DNA of 64,000 bases from Burkholderiales bacterium PBB1 (GTDB lineage Bacteria > Pseudomonadota > Gammaproteobacteria > Burkholderiales > Burkholderiaceae_C). Shown piece by piece: positions 7,927 through 15,469 of the stretch. The stretch spans positions 99,925 through 163,924 of the forward strand of contig NKIN01000003.1 in NCBI GenBank assembly GCA_002255905.1, in the 5' to 3' direction. The position numbers and the translations under genes were made by a program. The notes below the pieces were generated by a model that did no database searches, had not been told where the DNA came from, and saw only the letters and a program-made list of their open reading frames with translations. Positions within the stretch are counted from its first letter, which is position 1; the number at the start of each line of letters is the position of its first letter.

Positions 7927-9510
7927 TCAGCGCAGGAACAGTCGGTACGCCGCATTGTCAGTCTCGTCGACCCATGGGTAGTCCAGCGTGCTGAGAAATT
8001 CTCGAAAGGCCTTCTTGTCCTGGCGTGGAACCTGGATGCCGACCAGGATGCGGCCGTAATCGGCACCCTGGTTGCGGTAGTGGAACAGGCTGATGTTCCA
8101 CCCTGGATGCAGACTGGCCAGGAACTTCATCAACGCGCCGGGTCGCTCGGGAAACACGAAACGGTAAAGGCGCTCGTCGGCCGCCAGTTCGCTGCGCCCG
8201 CCGACCATGTGGCGCAGGTGCAGTTTGGCCAGTTCGTCCTTGGTGAGATCGATGGCCTGGAAACCGTGGCGATTGAATGTGTCGGCCAGCGTGGTGGATT
8301 CGCCCCGCTGCGTGGTCGAGAGGCCGACGAACACATGGGCGCACCGCTCATCCGAGATCCGGTAGTTGAACTCGGTCACCGCGCGCGGGCCGATCAGCTC
8401 GCAGAACCTCTTGAAGCTGCCGCGCTCTTCAGGGATCGTCACCGCCAGCAGTGCCTCGCGCTCTTCGCCGACATCGGCCCGCTCGGCGACGAAGCGCAGC
8501 CGGTCGAAATTCATGTTCGCGCCACAGGCGATCGCCACCAGCGTCTGTCCCTGGGTCTGTTGCTGAGCGGCGTACTGCTTGACCGCTGCCACCGCCATCG
8601 CGCCAGCGGGCTCGAGGATGCTGCGGGTGTCCTGGAACACATCCTTGATCGCAGCGCACACCGCGTCGGTGTCGACGGTCATGAACGCGTCGACCAACTC
8701 GCGCGTCAAACGAAAGGTCTCGACGCCGACCTGCTTGACGGCTGTGCCATCGGAGAACAGGCCCACGTCGTTCAGCACGACACGCTTGCCCGCGGCCACC
8801 GATCGGATCATCGCGTCGGAGTCGGCCATCTGCACGCCGATCACCTTGATCTCCGGCCGCACTGCCTTGATGTAGGCCGCCACGCCGGAGATCAAGCCAC
8901 CGCCGCCGATTGCGACGAACACCGCATCGATGGGGCCCGGGTGCTGGCGCAGGATCTCCATCGCGATCGTGCCCTGGCCGGCGATCACGTCCGGGTCGTC
9001 GAAAGGGTGCACGAAGGTCAGACCTCGCTGCTGCTCGAGCGTCAGTGCGTGCGCATAGGCGTCGGAGTAGCTTTCGCCGTGCAGCACCACCTCGCCGCCC
9101 AGCGCCTTGACCGCGTCGATCTTCAGCCGCGGGGTGGTGGTCGGCATCACGATCAGCGCCTTGCATCCGAGCCGACTGGCCCCCAGCGCGACACCTTGGG
9201 CGTGGTTGCCGGCCGATGCGCAGATGACGCCGCGTTGCAGTTGCTCGGGCGTCAGGTGCGCCATCTTGTTGTAGGCGCCGCGCAACTTGAAGCTGAAGAC
9301 CGGCTGGCTGTCTTCTCGCTTCAGGTACACCCGGTTGCCGATGCGCAGGCTCAGGTTGCTGGCCAGCTCCAGGGGTGTTTCCACCGCCACGTCATAGACG
9401 CGTGCGGTGAGGATCTTCTTCAGGTAGTCGCCGAGACCGAGGGCCTTGCCGTGTGCGGCAGCCCCCTTGTTGCGCGCAGGGCGGGCTGCGGGTGCGGTTC
9501 GGCCAGGCAT
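7927..9510 (-). CDS. ilvA: Threonine ammonia-lyase, biosynthetic
   Basis: IlvA deaminates threonine to 2-oxobutanoate, the first step of isoleucine synthesis. The product is 527 aa, the length of the two-ACT-domain biosynthetic form. The PLP-binding Lys75 lies in SFKLRGAY. The phosphate-binding glycine loop is AIGGGGLISG. Two C-terminal ACT-like regulatory domains follow: one near EREALLAVTIPEERGSF, the second near ERLYRFVFPERPGAL. Isoleucine feedback inhibition is expected of such enzymes. The ATG at 9510 is followed by a short Ala/Arg-rich extension before GLGDYLKKILTARVYD. Upstream on the same strand is the terminator of the small RNA candidate at 9586-9678, which separates ilvA from that transcript. 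cobT follows 12 bases downstream. Confidence 0.95.
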   Translation of the reverse strand: MPGRTAPAARPARNKGAAAHGKALGLGDYLKKILTARVYDVAVETPLELASNLSLRIGNRVYLKREDSQPVFSFKLRGAYNKMAHLTPEQLQRGVICASAGNHAQGVALGASRLGCKALIVMPTTTPRLKIDAVKALGGEVVLHGESYSDAYAHALTLEQQRGLTFVHPFDDPDVIAGQGTIAMEILRQHPGPIDAVFVAIGGGGLISGVAAYIKAVRPEIKVIGVQMADSDAMIRSVAAGKRVVLNDVGLFSDGTAVKQVGVETFRLTRELVDAFMTVDTDAVCAAIKDVFQDTRSILEPAGAMAVAAVKQYAAQQQTQGQTLVAIACGANMNFDRLRFVAERADVGEEREALLAVTIPEERGSFKRFCELIGPRAVTEFNYRISDERCAHVFVGLSTTQRGESTTLADTFNRHGFQAIDLTKDELAKLHLRHMVGGRSELAADERLYRFVFPERPGALMKFLASLHPGWNISLFHYRNQGADYGRILVGIQVPRQDKKAFREFLSTLDYPWVDETDNAAYRLFLR

Positions 9511-9585
9511 GAGGAATCTCCGGGATCAGTGATGCCGCGGACACCATCGGCCGGCGGGCGCGGATCATACGATGCGTGCGAGCGT

Positions 9586-9678
9586 AAAAAAGCCCAAGGC
9601 ATTGCTGCCTTGGGCTGAATCCACCTGAGGGAGGTGGAGGAGACAACAGACCTGTCGCAAGATTTGTTCCGCGACAAT
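9586..9678 (-). ncRNA. Candidate trans-acting small RNA with anti-Shine-Dalgarno loop
   Basis: A compact transcription unit is visible on the minus strand. It has a sigma-70 type promoter (9685-9713) and a predicted start near 9678. A 5' hairpin pairs 9671-9676 with 9653-9658. A second hairpin pairs 9632-9637 with 9621-9626 around a CCCUC loop. Between them is an unpaired CUCCUCC run (about 9637-9644). The 3' end is an intrinsic terminator: a perfect 11-bp stem (9591-9601 with 9606-9616), a four-base loop and six U (9586-9591). The C-rich loop and run could pair with ribosome-binding sites, as in anti-Shine-Dalgarno sRNAs. I recall an Rfam family of toxic betaproteobacterial sRNAs of this general type, but membership is untested. 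No coding sequence fits. It lies between ilvA and the divergent OsmC gene. Confidence 0.7.
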
Positions 9679-9684
9679 GAATCC

Positions 9685-9713
9685 AATATAGCGCTGATTT
9701 TGCTGCACTGCAA
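9685..9713 (-). promoter_or_regulatory. Sigma-70 type promoter of the small RNA candidate
   Basis: On the minus strand TTGCAG (9713-9708) and TATATT (9690-9685) are separated by exactly 17 bases, close to the consensus for the housekeeping sigma factor. The expected transcription start is about 9677-9679, just before the first hairpin of the RNA candidate. The OsmC-family gene begins 47 bases away in the other direction, so the two transcription units are back to back. Confidence 0.65.
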
Positions 9714-9759
9714 TATAGATGCGTCGGTGTTGCGTGCGCACGAGCGAAAAGGGCAGACG

Positions 9760-10182
9760 ATGGAATGCACAGTCAACTGGGTGCCCGCGATGGGCATGGG
9801 GTTCGTGGCCGAGACCGGCAGCGGTCATCTGCTGGCGATGGATGGCGCGGTGGAAGGCGGCGGTCGCAATCTCGCGCCGCGGCCCATGGAGACGGTGCTG
9901 GCGGGCACCGCTGGATGCACCGCCTACGACGTGGTGCTGATCTTGAAGCGTGGTCGCCACGCGGTCACCGGGTGCCAAGTCAAGGTGACTTCCGAGCGCG
10001 CCGAGGCCGATCCGAAGGTGTTCACCAAGATCCACCTGCACTTTCAGCTGACAGGGCGTGATCTGCCGGCGGCCGCCGTGGCGCGGGCCATCGCGATGTC
10101 GCACGACAAGTACTGCTCGGCCACCATCATGCTGGCCAAGACCGCCGAGATCACCACCAGCTTCGAGATCGCAGCGGCCTGA
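9760..10182 (+). CDS. OsmC-family protein
   Basis: OsmC-family proteins are small cytoplasmic enzymes, some of which reduce organic hydroperoxides using two cysteines. The 140-aa product has the family layout: an N-terminal strand pair (MECTVNWVPAMGMGF), the helix PMETVLAGTAGCTAYDVV with Cys53, a middle sheet (VTGCQVKVTSERAE), and the second Cys119 in HDKYCSATIML. Both cysteines are in the positions expected for peroxidatic and resolving residues. This subgroup resembles the YhfA-type OsmC proteins more than Ohr, judging by length and the GAVEGGGRNLAPRPME motif. The ATG at 9760 was chosen because family similarity begins there. It converges with coq7, 6 bases apart. The substrate is not known. 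Confidence 0.87.
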   Translation: MECTVNWVPAMGMGFVAETGSGHLLAMDGAVEGGGRNLAPRPMETVLAGTAGCTAYDVVLILKRGRHAVTGCQVKVTSERAEADPKVFTKIHLHFQLTGRDLPAAAVARAIAMSHDKYCSATIMLAKTAEITTSFEIAAA

Positions 10183-10188
10183 TCCGCT

Positions 10189-10818
10189 TCACAAGTGATG
10201 CGCGGTGGTGGTCATCACCTTGGCGACCGCGCGCATACCCCAACGGATCGGGGCCGGGAGCGGGGTCGCGCCCGCTTGCAGTGCATCGTTGGCGTGACGA
10301 GCCTCATCGGCCTTCATCTGGTGCACGATCGCGCGGGATCGCTGGTCGCCCGCAGGGAGTCTGCCCAGGTGTTCATCGAGGTGCTGCTCCACCTGGCGCT
10401 CGGTTTCGACCACGAAACCCAGACTGATCGCGTCTCCGGCGCGCCCAGCCAGCCAGCCGATCGCGAAGGAGCCGGCGTACCAGAGCGGATTGAGCAGGCT
10501 GGCGTGCGCGCCCAACTCGTCGAGCCGCTGCTGGGTCCATGCCAGGTGGTCGGTCTCTTCGCGGGCCGCGTCCAGAAACCGCTGTTGCATGACGCGATCG
10601 GTCGCCGCCAGCGCCTGTCCCTGATAGAGCGCCTGTGCGCACACCTCGCCCACGTGGTTGACGCGCATCAGCGCGCCAGACAGCGCTTTTTCTGCGGCAG
10701 ACAGTTCAGCGCAGGCGACCGGACTCACGGACGATGCAGGCGTCGGCCGGCCGGCGCTCAAGCCGCCGGACAGCGTGCGCAGGGCATGGTCTGCAGCGGC
10801 GATGAATGCGTCCTTCAT
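10189..10818 (-). CDS. coq7: Demethoxyubiquinone hydroxylase Coq7
   Basis: Coq7 hydroxylates demethoxyubiquinone in the last ring hydroxylation of ubiquinone synthesis, as a membrane-associated diiron enzyme. The 209-aa product shows all six predicted iron ligands: Glu58 ([11 protein letters not shown]), Glu88 and His91 (REETDHLAW), Glu140 ([11 protein letters not shown]), Glu172 and His175 ([10 protein letters not shown]). A hydrophobic stretch near residues 112-127 ([16 protein letters not shown]) probably contacts the membrane. The ATG at 10818 has GGAG five bases upstream. A longer frame reaches 10878 but adds residues unlike the family start. Many betaproteobacteria use Coq7 where Escherichia coli uses UbiF. 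Confidence 0.94.
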   Translation of the reverse strand: MKDAFIAAADHALRTLSGGLSAGRPTPASSVSPVACAELSAAEKALSGALMRVNHVGEVCAQALYQGQALAATDRVMQQRFLDAAREETDHLAWTQQRLDELGAHASLLNPLWYAGSFAIGWLAGRAGDAISLGFVVETERQVEQHLDEHLGRLPAGDQRSRAIVHQMKADEARHANDALQAGATPLPAPIRWGMRAVAKVMTTTAHHL

Positions 10819-11183
10819 GGGGGCTCCGTGTTGCGCCAGAGAAACAACTGTCTTGGAACAGTCATGAGAATCCACCACAGTGTACGAACTCGGCGGGGTT
10901 GCAAGACCCGAGTCAGCTTTTGGCGGTGTGATCGCATTTGGCGATGCCGTCGCTCCCCAAGATCACGGCTGACTCGTCCTCAAAGCCCCGGCGATTGTTG
11001 CGGTATCGCAACGAAAAATGGGTTTTGCCGCAGAGCATTAGCTTATGGATCGTGCGATGCGTGCGTGGATGCAATAGCCTAAGGGTATGCACTCATTTGA
11101 TGCGTGCCGTTGATCCACCGATCGACTCGCGTTCATCTCATCGCGATTTTTGTTTCAACTGTCAGTTTCGGAGAACCTAGAAC
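10819..11183. other. Intergenic region between coq7 and a porin gene
   Basis: These 365 bases between divergent genes contain no convincing open frame. Visible structure: an inverted repeat GTTGCG-GTAT-CGCAAC (10997-11012) without a T-tract on either strand; a five-base inverted repeat ATCGC-ATTTG-GCGAT near 10932; and TACACT near 10880 that could serve as a coq7 -10 element. The stretch before the porin is AT-richer than the surroundings, as usual for porin promoters, and GGAG lies about 12 bases before the porin ATG. I did not find a clear -35/-10 pair for the porin. Confidence 0.5.
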
Positions 11184-12305
11184 ATGAATAAGTCAATCGT
11201 CGCCCTTGCCGTTCTCGGCGCGTTCACCAGCATCGCTTCGGCGCAATCGTCGGTCACCTTGTACGGCCGTCTCGACCAGGCTGTCGTGCTGGTAGATCCA
11301 GGCAGCAGGACCAGCGCCACGACCGGTGGTAACAACGGCAAAGCCCTGACCAAGCTGCAAGAAGGCATCTTGGGTGGCTCGCGCATCGGGTTCCGCGGTG
11401 TCGAAGACCTGGGTGACGGCCTGAAGGCGTTCTTCCAGCTCGAAGCGGGTGTCGCACCGGACTCTGGCTCGGCAGGTGGCTCGACCACACTGAATTCTTC
11501 TGGCAGTTCGTTCTTCAACCGTGGTGCCTATGTCGGCCTGAGCCACGCAGCCTACGGTGAAATCCGCCTGGGCCGTCAAGAGTCCCTGACGCGTGAGAAC
11601 GCCGTCAAGATCAACGACATCAGCGGTGACAGCCAGTTCGCTCTCACCGAGTCTCTCGAGACCAGCACTGACGCTGTTGGCAAGGGCTCGCGTCCGCTGT
11701 TCCAGAACTTTGGCACGCGTGTGGACAACGCCATTCGCTACACCACGCCTGTGTTCGGCGGCCTGCAAGCCAGCGCCATCGTTGGTTTGAGCGAGCGCAC
11801 CCGCACCACCAGCGGCACTCTCTATAAGGCAGCGAACTATCGCGGCGTGGGCCTCGTGTACACGGCAGGCCCTTTGGCTCTGGACCTGCTCTATGAAGAT
11901 CTGTCCAAGGGTGAGGCAGGTCGCGGCAGCTACAACAACACAACCACTGTGGGTGGCAGCTACGACTTCGGTCTGGCCAAGCTGGCAGCGGCTTATCAGC
12001 ACACCAACAACCTCGGTTCGCAGTTCCCAAGCGCGGCCCTCTCTGGCAACGATGTGGATGCCTGGAACATCGGCGTGGCCGTGCCCATCAATGCGTTCAC
12101 CTTCAAGGCACAGTACACCGGCTCGAATTTGGACCGTTCGGGTGGTCTGTCGAGTTTGAGCCAGAACAAGTACGGCGCTTCGGTGCAGTACGCGTTCTCC
12201 AAGCGCACGACCGTGTACCTGTCGGCGACCGAGCGTGGCGGTGACCAACACCGTTACTTCTCGCGTCAAAGCGAGGTTGCTGCCGGCCTGGCTCACACGT
12301 TCTAA
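11184..12305 (+). CDS. Gram-negative trimeric porin
   Basis: A 16-stranded general-diffusion porin of the betaproteobacterial type in the outer membrane. The 373-aa product has a signal peptide (MNKSIVALAVLGAFTSIASA, cleaved before QSSVTLYG). The family start SVTLYGRLDQAVVLV follows. Next is the conserved GSRIGFRGVEDLGDGLKAFF and the NRGAYVGLSHAAYGEIRLGR motif next to the constriction loop. The last residues, GLAHTF, end in the C-terminal Phe needed for Bam-dependent assembly. Codon use appears strongly biased (many AAC, GGC, CTG), consistent with high expression. An intrinsic terminator follows 41 bases after the stop, so it is probably monocistronic. Confidence 0.94.
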   Translation: MNKSIVALAVLGAFTSIASAQSSVTLYGRLDQAVVLVDPGSRTSATTGGNNGKALTKLQEGILGGSRIGFRGVEDLGDGLKAFFQLEAGVAPDSGSAGGSTTLNSSGSSFFNRGAYVGLSHAAYGEIRLGRQESLTRENAVKINDISGDSQFALTESLETSTDAVGKGSRPLFQNFGTRVDNAIRYTTPVFGGLQASAIVGLSERTRTTSGTLYKAANYRGVGLVYTAGPLALDLLYEDLSKGEAGRGSYNNTTTVGGSYDFGLAKLAAAYQHTNNLGSQFPSAALSGNDVDAWNIGVAVPINAFTFKAQYTGSNLDRSGGLSSLSQNKYGASVQYAFSKRTTVYLSATERGGDQHRYFSRQSEVAAGLAHTF

Positions 12306-12346
12306 TCTCGCATCGATCGCCGCTTGACGGCGGCGACTGAGAGACA

Positions 12347-12374
12347 GAAGCCGCCTTCGGGCGGCTTCTTTTTT
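12347..12374 (+). terminator. Intrinsic terminator after the first porin
   Basis: A perfect 9-bp stem GAAGCCGCC with loop TTCG and partner GGCGGCTTC is followed at once by six T. It lies 41 bases downstream of the porin stop and is a strong factor-independent terminator for that gene. Confidence 0.93.
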
Positions 12375-12461
12375 GATCGGTCCAAATGCGGATGGGCGGT
12401 GCGCGATTCGAATGACACACTTCGCTTGGTTTTGTCGCCCACCTACCTGTCCAAGTGCCCC

Positions 12462-13724
12462 ATGAAAAGCCGGTTGCTGGTGATGATGTGTCTGACCGCC
12501 GTCGCCCCGGCGAGCCTGGCGCAGAGCAAGGTCGAGCTGTACGGCATCGTCGATGCCGGGGTGACCCGTGTCAGTGGTCTCAAAGGAGGAGCAGTCACCC
12601 AACTGGCCAGTGGTGTCATGGAGGGTTCACGCATCGGCTTGCGCGGTCAGGAAGATCTCGGCAGCGGTTACCGCGCGATCTTCACCATGGAAAACAGGAT
12701 CGAAGTGGATACCGGCGGCATCAGCAACCGCCCACCGTCGCGCAACCAGGTGCCCGACCGGGCCACCTATGCGCGCTACTTGCTGCCCTCGCTGCCGACC
12801 GTGCAGCAGAACGCGTTACAGCCGGTGTTGAATCGGGTTTCCGATGCGCTGGGGACCCAGGTCGGCATCAATGTGCGCAGCGACGGCCCGGCGTTCTTCG
12901 ACCGACAGATCTATCTCGGGCTCGTGACGCCGGTGGGTGCGGTGCTCGCCGGGCGCATGTACACCCCTGGCTATGAGCTGGTCGGCACGTTCGATGCGCT
13001 CAACGCGCAGTCGTCGCTGGCCTCGGGACAGATCGCCGCTGTGCCCTATGCGGTCGATATCCGAGTGTCCAATGCGCTGGCCTATCGCGTGCAGACGGAC
13101 ACGGTCACCGCCGCCTTGATGGTGGCTTTCGGTGAGAAGGCCTTCGATACCGGCCACTTTCTGGGTGGCATGGCGATGTACCGCAACGAGGCCTTCGGCG
13201 TCGGCGTGGCCTACAACCAGCGGGACAACGAAAACGGGCAGCGCTCGCTGACCAGCACCGTGATCGGTGGCTATCTGAGTGTGGGGGCCGGTCGGCTGCA
13301 TGCATCTGCTGCCGCGATCCACGACAAGCATCCGTCGTTGGTGTCGGGCATCGGCGCACAGGTCACGCCGCTGGTCGGACCCACGCTGGCGGGGCTGATC
13401 CAGGAGGCCTACACCGACGCGGTGCGACAAGACGCCACGCTGTGGCATCTGGGCTATCGCCACCAGATGCGGGCAACCACCTTCTACGTGGCCTACAACG
13501 TCTACAACGACCTGCGCGCAGCCAACGCCGACGTGGCCTCCTACGGCGCGGCCTGCACCTACACGCTGTCCAAGCGCACCGACGTGAGCGTGGTGGTCAC
13601 CCATTTCAACAACACCGGACTGGGGCAGGCTGCGCCGGGCGGGGGTGGCTATCTGGGAGGGGTGACTGCGCGTGCGGGCGTCGACTCAACCAGCGTGGCA
13701 CTGGGAGTGCGTCATCGTTTCTGA
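12462..13724 (+). CDS. Second Gram-negative porin
   Basis: A second outer-membrane porin, 420 aa, divergent from the first. It has a signal peptide MKSRLLVMMCLTAVAPASLA and then QSKVELYGIVDAGVTRVSG. The motif EGSRIGLRGQEDLGSGYRAIF matches the first porin, and the C-terminus VALGVRHRF ends in Phe. A long region at about residues 85-140 (RPPSRNQVPDRATYARYLLP and onward) inserts extra sequence before FFDRQIYLGLVTPVGAVLAGR. It suggests a different extracellular or constriction loop and possibly a different solute. No good Shine-Dalgarno sequence precedes the ATG at 12462. It is followed 16 bases later by a lipoprotein gene and then a peptide-type importer, so a joint uptake role is possible but only inferred. 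Confidence 0.9.
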   Translation: MKSRLLVMMCLTAVAPASLAQSKVELYGIVDAGVTRVSGLKGGAVTQLASGVMEGSRIGLRGQEDLGSGYRAIFTMENRIEVDTGGISNRPPSRNQVPDRATYARYLLPSLPTVQQNALQPVLNRVSDALGTQVGINVRSDGPAFFDRQIYLGLVTPVGAVLAGRMYTPGYELVGTFDALNAQSSLASGQIAAVPYAVDIRVSNALAYRVQTDTVTAALMVAFGEKAFDTGHFLGGMAMYRNEAFGVGVAYNQRDNENGQRSLTSTVIGGYLSVGAGRLHASAAAIHDKHPSLVSGIGAQVTPLVGPTLAGLIQEAYTDAVRQDATLWHLGYRHQMRATTFYVAYNVYNDLRAANADVASYGAACTYTLSKRTDVSVVVTHFNNTGLGQAAPGGGGYLGGVTARAGVDSTSVALGVRHRF

Positions 13725-13740
13725 GATCGTTTTGCCGCGC

Positions 13741-14466
13741 ATGTGGCGTCGATGGGGCTTGCTTGCCGTTGCGTCGTTGCTGGCGCTCACGGCTTGCCGA
13801 ACCACCACCGAGCTGAAGCCCGCCACCACCGATCAGGCCGGTGCCACCGGCTGGGAAACGACACCCTTGCCGACAAAGCGCCCGACGCGCTACACGCCCC
13901 AGGTGATTGATGGCCGGCAGGTCATCCAGGCCGATGCCGAGAGTGCTGTGAGCCTGTACCGCCGGCGTGTGCAAGTGGCGCCGGCCGAGCTCGGGCGGTT
14001 GTCGTTCTCGTGGATGGTGCCCGAGCTGATCGCCACGGCCGATCTGAGCCGCAGCGAGACCGAAGACGCACCGGTGCGTGTCGTGCTGGCCTTCGATGGC
14101 GATCGCAGCAAGTTGTCGTACAAGAACCGGTTGCTGTCCGATCTGCTCGAAGCGGTGATGGGTGAAGAGCCGCCGTATGCGACGTTGATGTACGTGTGGG
14201 ACAACCGCGCGCCGCTCGAGTCGGTGATCATCGCCAGCCGCACCGACCGCATCCGCAAGATCGTTGTCGATTCAGGCCCCACGCAGAAGGCCATCTGGCG
14301 GCTGCACGAGCGTGACATCGTCAGCGATTACCAACGCGCCTTCGGGGAGGCCCCCGGCGCCCTGGTCTCAATTGCCCTGATGACCGACAGCGACAACACC
14401 CGAAGCACCACGCGGGCCTACTACGGCGAGGTTCGTCTGGTGGGTGCGAACGGGCAGCCGCAGTAG
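13741..14466 (+). CDS. DUF3047-family lipoprotein
   Basis: A predicted outer- or inner-membrane lipoprotein of 241 aa. The signal MWRRWGLLAVASLLALTAC gives a lipobox with Cys19. The rest resembles the DUF3047 family: FSWMVPELIATADLSRSETEDA, VVLAFDGDRSKL, YVWDNRAPLESVII and the closing YYGEVRLVG. Family proteins look like beta-sandwich carbohydrate-binding folds, but their function is unknown. The ATG at 13741 sits 16 bases after the porin stop, and the importer permease starts 19 bases after its own stop, so it is probably part of the same transcript. Whether it binds a solute for the porin or importer is open. Confidence 0.8.
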   Translation: MWRRWGLLAVASLLALTACRTTTELKPATTDQAGATGWETTPLPTKRPTRYTPQVIDGRQVIQADAESAVSLYRRRVQVAPAELGRLSFSWMVPELIATADLSRSETEDAPVRVVLAFDGDRSKLSYKNRLLSDLLEAVMGEEPPYATLMYVWDNRAPLESVIIASRTDRIRKIVVDSGPTQKAIWRLHERDIVSDYQRAFGEAPGALVSIALMTDSDNTRSTTRAYYGEVRLVGANGQPQ

Positions 14467-14485
14467 TCGAGCAGGCGCCGTCTCC

Positions 14486-15469
14486 ATGCTGGTTTTCGTG
14501 CTCAGGCGCCTGGCGCAGGCGGTGCTCGTGATGCTGACGGTGGCGCTGGTCTCGTTCGCGCTGTTCCAGTTCGTCGGCGACCCAGTGACGAATCTGCTGG
14601 GCCAGGACGCGACGCCGCAGCAGCGCGAGCAGTTGCGGCGAGACCTGGGCCTCGACCGCAGCGTGCCCGCACAATTCTTCGGATTCATCGGTAATGCGGT
14701 GCAAGGCGAGTTCGGCCTCAGCCTGCGCCAGGGCCGGCAGGTGTCGGCGCTGATCGCCGAGCGGCTGCCCGCCACGCTTGAGCTGTCGTTGGTTGCCGCG
14801 GTCCTGGCGCTGGCGATGGGCATCCCACTTGCTGTCTACGCGGCGCTGCGGCGTGGTCATTGGGACGCGCAGCTGCTGATGGCCGCGTCATTGATCGGTG
14901 TGTCGCTGCCCACCTTCCTGATCGGCATCGGCTTGATCGGTGTGTTCTCGGTCGCGCTGAACTGGCTGCCCAGTTTCGGCCGTGGCGAGGTGATGCAGCT
15001 CGGCCCGTGGAGCACCGGCCTGCTGACGGTCGACGGCTGGCGGCATCTGGTGCTGCCCGCTGTGACCTTGGCGATCTTCCAGCTGACGCTGATCATGCGT
15101 CTGGTGCGCGCCGAGATGGTCGAGGTGCTGCGCACCGACTACATCCGCTTCGCGCGCGCCCGCGGCCTGTCGAACCGCGCGATCCATTTCGGCCATGCAT
15201 TGAAGAACACGCTGGTGCCTGTGATCACGATCACCGGGCTGCAGCTCGGTTCACTGATCGCGTTTGCCATCATCACCGAAACGGTGTTCCAGTGGCCGGG
15301 CATGGGGCTGCTGTTCATCCAGGCGGTGCAGTTCGCCGACATCCCGGTGATGGCAGCCTATCTGTGCCTGATCGCGTTGATCTTCGTCGTCATCAACCTC
15401 GCCGTCGATCTGCTGTACTTCGCAGTCGATCCGCGCTTGCGCATCGAAAGGGCGGTCGATGCGGCTTGA
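14486..15469 (+). CDS. dppB: Peptide-type ABC importer permease (DppB/OppB family)
   Basis: First of two inner-membrane permease subunits of an ABC importer for peptides, nickel chelates or similar solutes. The 327-aa product starts MLVFVLRRLAQAVLVMLTVA and has the DppB hallmarks. These are the LGQDATPQQREQLRRDLGLD stretch after the first helix, about six membrane segments, and the cytoplasmic EAA loop MVEVLRTDYIRFARARGLS that contacts the ATPases. The chosen ATG at 14486 begins at the usual family start; frames further upstream overlap the lipoprotein gene. The substrate-binding gene overlaps its 3' end by 11 bases. Confidence 0.92.
   Translation: MLVFVLRRLAQAVLVMLTVALVSFALFQFVGDPVTNLLGQDATPQQREQLRRDLGLDRSVPAQFFGFIGNAVQGEFGLSLRQGRQVSALIAERLPATLELSLVAAVLALAMGIPLAVYAALRRGHWDAQLLMAASLIGVSLPTFLIGIGLIGVFSVALNWLPSFGRGEVMQLGPWSTGLLTVDGWRHLVLPAVTLAIFQLTLIMRLVRAEMVEVLRTDYIRFARARGLSNRAIHFGHALKNTLVPVITITGLQLGSLIAFAIITETVFQWPGMGLLFIQAVQFADIPVMAAYLCLIALIFVVINLAVDLLYFAVDPRLRIERAVDAA

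Noticed and set aside
7153-9618. An 821-codon open frame on the plus strand opposite cobT and ilvA
   Set aside because: It spans two recognisable genes and their junction in antisense, has no family motif, and shows the His/Arg/Gln-rich composition of a shadow frame.
10997-11012. GTTGCG-GTAT-CGCAAC as a terminator for coq7 or the porin
   Set aside because: It lies upstream of both genes and has no T-run in the right direction on either strand.
11193-12602. A 469-codon frame on the minus strand opposite the first porin
   Set aside because: The porin on the plus strand has a signal peptide, family motifs, C-terminal Phe and terminator; the antisense frame crosses the terminator and has no motif.
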